The translations under genes were made by a program, and so were the position numbers. From NCBI GenBank assembly GCA_022771185.1, contig JALFCJ010000049.1:1-14223 (forward strand): a stretch of DNA of 14,223 nt. Reading direction: 5' to 3'. Numbering within the stretch: the first letter of the stretch is position 1; every line of letters starts with the position of its first letter. Shown here one piece after another: positions 6,446-13,022 of this stretch. This DNA is from Spirochaetales bacterium (lineage in GTDB: Bacteria; Spirochaetota; Spirochaetia; Sphaerochaetales; Sphaerochaetaceae). The notes beneath the pieces were generated by a model. It saw nothing but the letters and a program-made list of their open reading frames with translations. It did no database searches and was not told the DNA's origin.

Positions 6446-7333
6446 ATGGATATTAGTCAGTTTTTTATTAGGGGAGATGTGAAAGGCGCCATAGAATATA
6501 TGAAAGAGCATGATGAGTATAAGGATATACTCCCTGGGTATGTAGCCATATTTGAGGAAGAAAAATACCGCTCTTATGATGTCCCCTCTATCCTCAATGA
6601 TATTCTTCTTTTATACCAAAAGTACTATAGAGCCATTTTCTACTCTGGGATACCAGAAGCAAAAGCTTCAGAAAAGCTGTTGAAAGAGTTAAATGATCTT
6701 CTTGAAACAAAGAACGCCGATGAAGCGACTCTTGCATCTAAACTTCAAGAAGTATTCAAAGAGAATGGGTATTGTTCTCAGTTTGGAAAGACACAAGGCT
6801 TCTTCGGTCCCTATGTATGGAAAGAAACAGTTCCAACTGTTTTTGAAGTAGATCTACCTGGAGGAACAGCCGAGTATAAAGTGAATATACTCAAGGGCTT
6901 TGTTTTCAGAAGCTGGATGGATTACCTTACCTTCGGTAGATTTGGAACAGGTGGCTGGGCTTCACCTGACGGAACTATCAACTGCATTGAAATGGCTTAT
7001 GACTTTAATAGCGAGAGGTTCCTTGTATCATTATTAAAGCATGAGGCACAACATACCGTGGATATGAAATCTTTCCCAGGTATTTTAACAGCAGAGCTGG
7101 AATATCGGGCAAAGCTAGTGGAGCTACATTACTCAAATAATCTGGCTCTTTTGGATAAGTTCTTGGCTGAAGCCTCCGATGCGAGACCAGACGATAGCCA
7201 TGGTTTGGCTTCTTTTTGGGTTAAGAAAGCGTTCGATGATGTAGATAAAACAAATATCGAGAATATTCAGAAAAGAGCTTTGGAATTATTTGATGCCCAC
7301 ACTAAAGAAATGGAAGAGAAATATAATAAATAA
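6446..7333 (+). CDS. HEAQH-containing zincin-like metallopeptidase, uncharacterised
   Basis: A 295-residue soluble protein without a signal peptide or membrane segment. The sequence 'SLLKHEAQHTVDMKSFPG' places H199-E200-x-x-H203, a classical zinc-binding HExxH motif. Glu219 in 'TAELEYRAKL', or the nearby Glu217, is a good gluzincin-type third ligand. The region before it (W-M-D-Y-L-T-F-G-R-F-G-T-G-G-W) is glycine and aromatic rich and may form the substrate edge. I do not recognise a named family and the N-terminal 150 residues show no motif. AAGGAAAG lies about nine bases before ATG 6446. The gene begins 16 bases after the cysteine-peptidase-like gene and ends just before a terminator, so it is the last gene of the operon. 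Confidence 0.6.
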   Translation: MDISQFFIRGDVKGAIEYMKEHDEYKDILPGYVAIFEEEKYRSYDVPSILNDILLLYQKYYRAIFYSGIPEAKASEKLLKELNDLLETKNADEATLASKLQEVFKENGYCSQFGKTQGFFGPYVWKETVPTVFEVDLPGGTAEYKVNILKGFVFRSWMDYLTFGRFGTGGWASPDGTINCIEMAYDFNSERFLVSLLKHEAQHTVDMKSFPGILTAELEYRAKLVELHYSNNLALLDKFLAEASDARPDDSHGLASFWVKKAFDDVDKTNIENIQKRALELFDAHTKEMEEKYNK

Positions 7334-7356
7334 GAGTCTTTACTATCCTTCTATTG

Positions 7357-7390
7357 AGCTCCTTCTAAAAAATGAGGGAGCTTTGTTAAT
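7357..7390 (+). terminator. Probable terminator of the peptidase-like operon
   Basis: AGCTCCTTC (7357-7365) pairs with GAGGGAGCT (7374-7382) over nine base pairs with one G-U, around an eight-base A-rich loop. The tail is T-rich but interrupted (TTTGTTAATAGTTTTT). It lies 24 bases after the zincin stop. Confidence 0.65.
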
Positions 7391-7446
7391 AGTTTTTCAC
7401 TTTTATGGAATGGGTAGTTATGATAAAAAAGAGTAGGAGGAATACT

Positions 7447-7761
7447 ATGGACATATCAAAAAGTGACTGGATTCTTTACAGAGAAAGAATTGGGGACTGG
7501 CAGGAGAGATATATGGAACGACTTTGTCAGAAATATGTTGAACTACTCCAAAGTGATAAACTCCCTTCTGATAAATTCTGGGCTCTAAATAAGCAGATCA
7601 ACAAAGACAAGAATGGCCCTGGGGTGATAGTAACTCTTAAGCGCTCTAATATGTTCTATGATATTCTTCGTCTTCTTAACGACGGTGTCATAAGCTTGGA
7701 TGATCTAAAGGATTTCAGCCAAGGTTTTCAGGATGAAATAAAGGCGGTAGTGAGGTCTTAG
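7447..7761 (+). CDS. Conserved small hypothetical protein (104 aa)
   Basis: AGGAGG at 7435-7440 lies six bases before ATG 7447, so this start is preferred over the in-frame ATG at 7405. The product is charged, helical and soluble, with blocks 'ERIGDWQERYMERLCQKYVELL', 'SDKFWALNKQINKDK' and 'GVISLDDLKDFSQGFQDEI'. It resembles a widespread family of about 100-residue proteins in anaerobic Firmicutes and Bacteroidetes that is sometimes mislabelled as a multidrug transporter. It has no membrane segment and its function is unknown. A terminator separates it from the preceding operon, and the MATE gene starts 120 bases downstream. Confidence 0.7.
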   Translation: MDISKSDWILYRERIGDWQERYMERLCQKYVELLQSDKLPSDKFWALNKQINKDKNGPGVIVTLKRSNMFYDILRLLNDGVISLDDLKDFSQGFQDEIKAVVRS

Positions 7762-7789
7762 CCCTCAATACGTGCTTCATTCTTTGTTA

Positions 7790-7818
7790 TAGACATTGTT
7801 TATGCCTTTGGTCATAAT
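7790..7818 (+). promoter_or_regulatory. Candidate promoter of the MATE gene
   Basis: TAGACA (7790-7795) and CATAAT (7813-7818) each differ from the consensus by one base and are 17 bases apart, in the 120-base gap between the small hypothetical gene and the efflux gene. Confidence 0.4.
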
Positions 7819-7881
7819 CTACTCCCGAAATACTTTAGGTCAGATAAGGAATTAGTTATAGGTAGGGAAAGGGCGAAGGAA

Positions 7882-9228
7882 ATGGATCTAACGGTAGGTA
7901 ATCCTTTCATGTCTATCATGAAGTTTGCCATCCCTGTAATTATTGGAAACCTATTCCAGCTATTCTATACTCTTGCTGATTCGATAATAGTTGGTAAGAC
8001 TTTAGGCACCGAGGCTCTTGCTGCTGTAGGATCTACAAGCATCATCATTTACTTTGTCTTTTGCTTTGTTAATGGTTTTACTAGTGGCTTTGTAATATGC
8101 CTATGACAAATGTGCGGGGCAAAGGATGAGGAGGGGATAAGAAAGAGTGTTACAGCATCCACGCTCCTTTGTGTTGTGTTTACACTTATCTTGACTGTAG
8201 GCTGCTGCCTTCTCTCGACGAGTATCCTAAAGTGGATGAAAATTCCCTCAGAGATTTTCTCCCGAGCATATGACTATATGTTCATCGTCCTATTAGGAAC
8301 AGGAGCCACTATCTTCTACAATATGATATCGAATATTCTTCGAGCACTGGGAGACAGTAAGAGACCTCTATATTTCTTAGTATTTTCTTCCATATTGAAC
8401 ATCATTCTTGATATCGTTTTCATTGTATCTTTCCATATGGATGTAAAAGGTGTCGCTTGGGTGACGATACTATCTCAGTTTCTCTCCGCTATATTTAGCT
8501 TATTGGTAGGCTTGAAGGATTACAAAGTGTTGAGGCTTACTTTTAAGGACTTTAGAAACCTTAAGGGAGCTATATCTCAGCACTTAAAGACCGGATTTCC
8601 AATGGGATTTCAGTTGTCTCTGATGTGTATCGGGCAGCTAAGCATGCAATCAGTTGTAAACTCTTTGGGAACAGCTGCTATTGCTGGATACACAGCGGCA
8701 AGTAAGGCAGATCAACTTTCAGTTCTAGTAAATAACGCTATGATGACAGCTATCTCCAGCTATGCAGCCCAGAACTATGGAGCAGGAAGAATAGATAGGA
8801 TCAGAGAGGGAGTGAGAGCAAGCCTTATTCAGTTGGAGACTCTAAATCTAATAATGTGTATAGGTATCATCCTTCTTCGTCATCCTATCATCGATATGTT
8901 TATGTCTAATGCAACTGTTGAAATCTACCATTATTCGGATTTGTATCTGACTATAGTGGCTCCCTGCTATTTTGTTCTAGGTCTACTTGCAGTTTATCGC
9001 ACAACAATACAGAGCATGCAGAATGGAAGAGCTCCTTTTGAAGCTTGTATGATAGAGCTCGTTATGCGTATTGCTGCAACCATTGGACTCTCTGGAGTAC
9101 TTGGATACATATCTGTATGTATCGCCAGCCCTCTTGCTTGGTTCGGTGCCACTACGCTTCTTATTCCTGTTTATTATAAGATGGTAAGAAGGTATCAAGA
9201 TACAGATACTCTCACTTCTATGCTATAG
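7882..9228 (+). pseudogene. MATE-family multidrug efflux transporter, disrupted by in-frame TGA
   Basis: The frame runs for 448 codons, the normal MATE length, but codon 75 (8104-8106) is TGA. Before it, 'NPFMSIMKFAIPVIIGNLFQLFYTLADSIIVGKTLG' is the standard first-helix region. Directly after it, in the same frame, 'GAKDEEGIRKSV' and the remaining helices continue without loss, including 'NILRALGDSKRPLYF', 'AIAGYTAASKADQL', 'AQNYGAGRIDRIREG' and 'IQSMQNGR'. MATE proteins export drugs or metabolites using Na+ or H+ gradients. The stop falls at the aligned position of the residue before Gln in the A-Q-x-x-G-A-K-D motif. Restart at ATG 8110 would give a transporter without its first two helices and has no Shine-Dalgarno, so the gene is probably inactive unless the TGA is a sequencing error. 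Confidence 0.85.
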
Positions 9229-9279
9229 GATAAAAGAAGCGAAGTTCCATTTATGGCCTATAATGAAGTAGGAATGGAA

Positions 9280-9763
9280 ATGGATGTGTCTACATTTCAT
9301 GATAAATACAATGAGTTTCTTTCTTTGTTCGATAATGGAAAGACGATGGTTCTTTCTACTTCCGTTGATAGCAGAGTAAGCTCAAGAATGATGAGCATCA
9401 TAGTTGCCGATGGCCTTTTCTACTTCCAGACTGATAAAACTCTTAGAAAATATGATCAACTCATCTCCAATCCTAATGTTGCCCTCAGTTCTAAAAATAT
9501 TGAGATAGAAGGAATATGCTCATTAGTTGGTAATCCTCTCGATAACGAAGAGTTCTCTAAAGCTTACAAAAAGAGTTTTCTAGGATCCTTTAATAGGTAC
9601 TCATCTCTTTCAAATGAAAGATTATTCTCAATTAAGCCAAGCTTTATAGAGCGATGGTTATATATAGATGGCGTTCCCTGTTAGCGTCGGTCAAAAATCC
9701 CTTTATGAGACATTTAAAAATGAAGAGGAAGAATATAGAATAGTAGAGTACAAAGGGGAATAA
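9280..9763 (+). pseudogene. Pyridoxamine 5'-phosphate oxidase-like flavin-binding protein, frameshifted at the C-terminus
   Basis: The first frame carries a PPOX-type split-barrel domain: 'KTMVLSTSVDSRVSSRMMSIIVADGLFYFQTD', 'LRKYDQLISNPNVALSSKNIEIEG', then 'PSFIERWLYIDGVP', the usual near-terminal block. It then hits TAG at 9682. The adjacent frame, entered in the CCC run at 9676-9678, continues with 'VSVGQKSLYETF' and an acidic tail to TAA at 9763. A single extra base therefore seems to have removed about 28 C-terminal residues. The core domain is otherwise intact, so the short protein might still fold. ATG 9280 (or 9274) follows AGTAGGA; ATG 9253 is also open. Relatives bind FMN or heme. 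It lies 51 bases after the MATE frame. Confidence 0.75.
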
Positions 9764-9791
9764 GACTCAGTATTTATGTGAGAGTACAAAA

Positions 9792-9947
9792 ATGGAAATG
9801 ACAAAAAAAGAAGATTGCCCCTGTAAGAAAAAGAAGTGTGTAAGACATGGAAATTGCACTCTATGTAGGGAGCATCATGCTGGATCCAAAAGGAAAAGAC
9901 CTTGTGAAAAAGTGAAAAATACTATTGGAATAGAGCAAAATCAATAA
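9792..9947 (+). CDS. Small cysteine-rich protein (51 aa), putative metal-binding
   Basis: This 51-codon frame contains seven notable residues in a compact pattern: 'CPCKKKKCVRHGNCTLCREHH' is split as C-x-C-x4-C-x2-H-x2-N-C-x2-C-x2-HH, followed by basic residues and a last Cys ('KRKRPCEK'). Short proteins with this arrangement are common and conserved in Clostridia. They may chelate zinc or another metal, but their function is unknown. ATG 9798 is an alternative start. The Shine-Dalgarno is weak (GAGAG at 9780-9784), so expression probably depends on the upstream transcript. It is the last plus-strand gene before the convergent AraC gene. Confidence 0.65.
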   Translation: MEMTKKEDCPCKKKKCVRHGNCTLCREHHAGSKRKRPCEKVKNTIGIEQNQ

Positions 9948-9974
9948 GATCGTTCTTGTTTGCTGGTTTTTGAG

Positions 9975-10793
9975 TCATTGCCTACTTCGATATTGGTTGG
10001 GGGTGGTTCCTGTCTTTCTCTTGAATAAGTTATTGAAGTTATTGATATCGTGAATACCTACTTCTAAAGCAATCTTCACTGCTGGGATATCAGTGTTGAT
10101 AAGAAGAGATTTTGCCTTGCTGATCCTTAACGATACTACATAGTCATAGGGAGAGAAGCCTGTGTATTTCTTGAACTCTCTTGATAGGTAGTATTTTGAT
10201 ACTCCAGAGTAGTCTGACAAAGAATCAAGGGTAATAGGTTCTTTGTAATTATTGTCTATATATTCAACAAGTTTCCGTATATTTTCTGGCATTAAAGAGT
10301 CTTTGGTCGCTTCGTTTGCCTTCATTTTTAGTAGATGGGTCAAGAGGCTATCTATGCAGTTTGATGCCATCCAGTCTCGATTGAGTATGGGACGACTATA
10401 GATAGTGAGTAATTCTTCTAAGTATTCCTGGGTTTTCCCGTTAAAAGATTCATGAAAAATAGGGGAAGAATATTGCATGTATTGATCATGATGATTGCTG
10501 AGTAATGGTCCTCCGATATGCAAGATGCCTATATCCCAAACATCGGAAACAGCTTCGTAATAATGATAATCGCGACAGTTGATATAGAAGCCATCCTCTT
10601 TTCCTATTTTGTATTCTTTTCCTCCATATCTGAGTATTCCATTTCCTGAATAGGTATAACCGATCATGAAAGAATCGAAATCCTTACGTTCGGTGTAAGA
10701 GTGTCTTTGGTAAAAAAAACGGTCGAAATCCTCCATATAGAATAAGTTTTCCAAGGCAAAATCTGATATAGGAGGCTTCGGAAATGTATCCAC
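9975..10793 (-). CDS. AraC-family transcriptional regulator (cupin sensor plus double HTH)
   Basis: The 272-residue product begins with a cupin-type sensory domain (about 1-160: 'SFMIGYTYSGNGILRYGGKEYKIGKEDGFYINC'), the fold that binds sugars in many relatives. It ends with the AraC DNA-binding domain at about 172-270. Two helix-turn-helix units are visible: 'ITLDSLSDYSGVSKYYLSREFKKYTG' and 'AVKIALEVGIHDINNFNNLFKRKTGTTPNQYR'. The start is GTG at 10793 with AGGAAG four bases upstream; there is no in-frame ATG further upstream. It lies 131 bases downstream of the GPH transporter on the same strand, so it is probably cotranscribed and linked to use of the same substrate. Confidence 0.88.
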   Translation of the reverse strand: MDTFPKPPISDFALENLFYMEDFDRFFYQRHSYTERKDFDSFMIGYTYSGNGILRYGGKEYKIGKEDGFYINCRDYHYYEAVSDVWDIGILHIGGPLLSNHHDQYMQYSSPIFHESFNGKTQEYLEELLTIYSRPILNRDWMASNCIDSLLTHLLKMKANEATKDSLMPENIRKLVEYIDNNYKEPITLDSLSDYSGVSKYYLSREFKKYTGFSPYDYVVSLRISKAKSLLINTDIPAVKIALEVGIHDINNFNNLFKRKTGTTPNQYRSRQ

Positions 10794-10924
10794 GCTTCCT
10801 GAAATGGAAACATTTGCATTGACTATGGCCTTTATATTGTAACCATGCTTGAGGGCTTCCTCATAAGAAATTCGTCGTGATGTCAGTTTTTTCTCAGATT
10901 TTGTTCTTTCAAAATGTATTCCTA

Positions 10925-12322
10925 TTAAGCATTCTTTTTGCTTTCAAGCTTGTAGAAGCTTATAAGTATTGCAGACACTCCATATCCTATTATTGGCATA
11001 AAGGCAAAGCAGAACCAGAAGAAGTTTATGATAGAGCTTGGCTGAGCGACTATTTCTGTTGTTGAAGAAGGTGGAATATAACCAAAGAAGCTTATTCCAA
11101 ATAACAGTATTGTCTGACAGAGGCCCAGAGCTACTGTCTGAGTCATACTGCTGACGGAAGCAGAGAAGCCATCAGCTCTTATGCCATTTTTCTCTTCTAC
11201 GTTATCGAGAACATCAGCGAGGTACGATGCCATTACATAGGTAGGTAAGCTTCCTATAGATCTAATAAAGAGACCAATGAGAACTAAGTTTAATCTGCTT
11301 CCAGCTGCTGCTACCATTATGCTTCCCATGCATGCGATAATAAAACCGACGATAGTTACTCTCTTCTTTCCGAATTTCCTTACCATTGGCCAAAGAAGTA
11401 CTATGCCAAATCCCATAGGAGCCTGTCCTATGACGTTCACTAGAAGCTGTTTTGTAGTACCGGACTGGACTGAGTTACCAAGAACCCAGTTACAGTAATA
11501 GATCATGGAGCTGTGGCTCATAGAATTACAGAGGTGTAGAAGGAGAGTGAAAACAATGACTAGAACCCAGTACTTATTAGTAAAGCATGCTTTTACCTGC
11601 ACTGAAAAAGGAACATCCTCTGTCTTATCTTTCAATTCTGAGGTTACACGTTCTCTCGTGAAGAAGTATTCGATACATGTAGCAGGAATAGCGAAGATAG
11701 ATATGAAACACATTACTTTCAACCAGTTGCCTCTAGATGCGTCCCCCACACCAATAGAACGAACTAAGAAAGGCATTACAACTGTTGTAAGAGCTCCTGG
11801 CAACATTGATATTGCCATAGACGACAGCATGGCTAGGCTATCGCGCTCCTTTGTATCTCTTGTGGAGAGAGGGACCATCATGGCGTGGCTTAGGGAATAA
11901 GAGGAGAAAGCAAGGCTGAAAAAAAGGTTATAGCTTATAACAACCCACGCTATTTGAAGAGAGTATGCTGCTCTTGGAACAGCATATAAAAGGAAGCCGC
12001 AAAGGGTAAAAAGAATGCCGGATAATAGTATCCAAGGTCGAGCTTTACCTTGTTTTGTCTTCGTCTTATCGATGACGCGACCAATAAGGAGCCCTATGAT
12101 GCTGCTTAGTATTTTCGATAACAGTGGCATCCATGTCAGAATGACGCCTGCTATTCCCAATACATCTGTATAAAACTGAGTGAGGTAAGAGCCAGCGAGC
12201 CCATTGTAGACCATATAAGCCATGCAAGGACCGATGAAGTATCCCAAAACTCTCTCTGAGGAGGTTACATGGTCTGACTTAATTAGAGAATTAGGTAATG
12301 CGCTTGAGATTCTTTCCTTCAT
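10925..12322 (-). CDS. GPH-type MFS transporter (glycoside-pentoside-hexuronide:cation symporter)
   Basis: A 465-residue protein with about 12 hydrophobic segments. The N-terminal half has the GPH signature: 'LGYFIGPCMAYMVYNGLAGSYLTQFYTDVLG', 'ILSSIIGLLIGRVIDKTKTKQGKARPWIL', where D-K-T-x-x-x-x-G-K-A-R-P-W is the conserved cytoplasmic loop, and 'LSTRDTKERDSLAM'. The second half contains 'VRKFGKKRVTIVGFI' and 'GIRADGFSASVSSMTQ', the latter a family motif. Transporters of this group move sugars or glycosides with Na+ or H+; the sugar cannot be predicted. GAGGAT precedes ATG 12322. A TTGTTT-N17-TATACT promoter and an 11-bp inverted-repeat arm lie upstream. No catabolic enzyme is inside the window. 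Confidence 0.88.
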   Translation of the reverse strand: MKERISSALPNSLIKSDHVTSSERVLGYFIGPCMAYMVYNGLAGSYLTQFYTDVLGIAGVILTWMPLLSKILSSIIGLLIGRVIDKTKTKQGKARPWILLSGILFTLCGFLLYAVPRAAYSLQIAWVVISYNLFFSLAFSSYSLSHAMMVPLSTRDTKERDSLAMLSSMAISMLPGALTTVVMPFLVRSIGVGDASRGNWLKVMCFISIFAIPATCIEYFFTRERVTSELKDKTEDVPFSVQVKACFTNKYWVLVIVFTLLLHLCNSMSHSSMIYYCNWVLGNSVQSGTTKQLLVNVIGQAPMGFGIVLLWPMVRKFGKKRVTIVGFIIACMGSIMVAAAGSRLNLVLIGLFIRSIGSLPTYVMASYLADVLDNVEEKNGIRADGFSASVSSMTQTVALGLCQTILLFGISFFGYIPPSSTTEIVAQPSSIINFFWFCFAFMPIIGYGVSAILISFYKLESKKNA

Positions 12323-12343
12323 TTTATCCTCTGTCTATAAAAA

Positions 12344-12433
12344 TTTGGCGACACCTGTTGAAAAAGTATGATATAAGTATAAATAGAGGAATATGTGAAA
12401 ACAACCAACAGATAGAGTGAATGTGTCGCCAAA
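12344..12433. repeat. 11-bp inverted repeat flanking the divergent promoter region
   Basis: TTTGGCGACAC at 12344-12354 is the exact reverse complement of GTGTCGCCAAA at 12423-12433. The arms are 68 bases apart. Each arm sits just upstream of a start codon: 21 bases from the transporter ATG and 10 bases from the TetR ATG. The left arm also overlaps a short imperfect dyad (CGACACCTGTTG). The arrangement suggests paired binding sites of the adjacent TetR-family protein that control both directions. Confidence 0.6.
12376..12404 (-). promoter_or_regulatory. Promoter of the GPH transporter gene
   Basis: On the minus strand TTGTTT (12404-12399) and TATACT (12381-12376) are 17 bases apart. Initiation would give a leader that contains the left arm of the inverted repeat. 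No equally good promoter was found for the TetR side. Confidence 0.5.
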
Positions 12434-12443
12434 AGGAGAGAGA

Positions 12444-13022
12444 ATGGATATAAGAAGCAAAAAAACAAGAGAAAGTATAGAGAATTGTTTTCTTGAGTTA
12501 CTAAGGAAAAACCATGTATCCAAGATAACAGTATCTGAGATATGCGGCATGGCAGATATTAATCGTGCCACCTTCTATAAGCACTTCTATGACTTAAAAG
12601 AACTACAAAACACAATGGAAGACAAAGTCCTTTCTGATCTAAAGAGCTTTCTGGAATCAAGAGCCTTCTCATCTAACGGTACATACCTAAGTATGCTTAT
12701 TGAGCTCTTAAATCATATGAAAGAGTATGGTGGCAAGTACTATGTACTATGTTCAGAGAACGCCGCGTCTGATCTCCCCTCTAGGACATTCCAACTTCTT
12801 TATTCTCTTTCTTTTCCAATCCTTCAACAAAAGTTTTACCCGTCCGATGACCACAAGGCAGAGATGCTCTATAACTTCATATCTCACGGAAGCGGGATAA
12901 TACTTAGCACTTGGCTGAGATCAAATTGCAAAGAAAGCGTAGAAGAAGTAGCTGCTTTCATCATGGACAGCAGCTGTGCTGTCGTGGAAGCTTCCTTAAA
13001 TCGCGAGAAGAAGGCGAAATAA
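12444..13022 (+). CDS. TetR-family transcriptional regulator (DhaS-like)
   Basis: A 192-residue regulator. The HTH is at about 27-50 (KITVSEICGMADINRATFYKHFYDL) after a basic 'RSKKTRESIENCFLELL' helix, typical of the TetR subgroup with a DhaS-type C-terminal domain. The rest is helical, with late blocks 'FISHGSGIILSTWLRSNCKESVEEVAAFI' common to that subgroup. An upstream GTG at 12417 is open, but ATG 12444 has GGAG at 12435-12438 and matches the family N-terminus. Its promoter region carries the 11-bp inverted repeat, consistent with autoregulation and control of the divergent transporter. The stop codon overlaps the start of the next regulator (TAATG), which suggests translational coupling. 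Confidence 0.87.
   Translation: MDIRSKKTRESIENCFLELLRKNHVSKITVSEICGMADINRATFYKHFYDLKELQNTMEDKVLSDLKSFLESRAFSSNGTYLSMLIELLNHMKEYGGKYYVLCSENAASDLPSRTFQLLYSLSFPILQQKFYPSDDHKAEMLYNFISHGSGIILSTWLRSNCKESVEEVAAFIMDSSCAVVEASLNREKKAK

Noticed and set aside
2264..8106. Alternative genetic code or recoded TAG/TGA
   Set aside because: TAG and TGA end other intact genes normally, the PEBP gene also has a frameshift, and no selenocysteine-type hairpin was evident.
1..9947. Integron-like cassette array (many unrelated single genes in one direction, including a toxin and acetyltransferases)
   Set aside because: No repeated attC-like elements were found between genes, and several genes form ordinary operons with their own promoters and terminators.
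11277..11900. Plus-strand frames opposite the GPH transporter gene
   Set aside because: Antisense shadows of a full-length transporter with recognisable family motifs.
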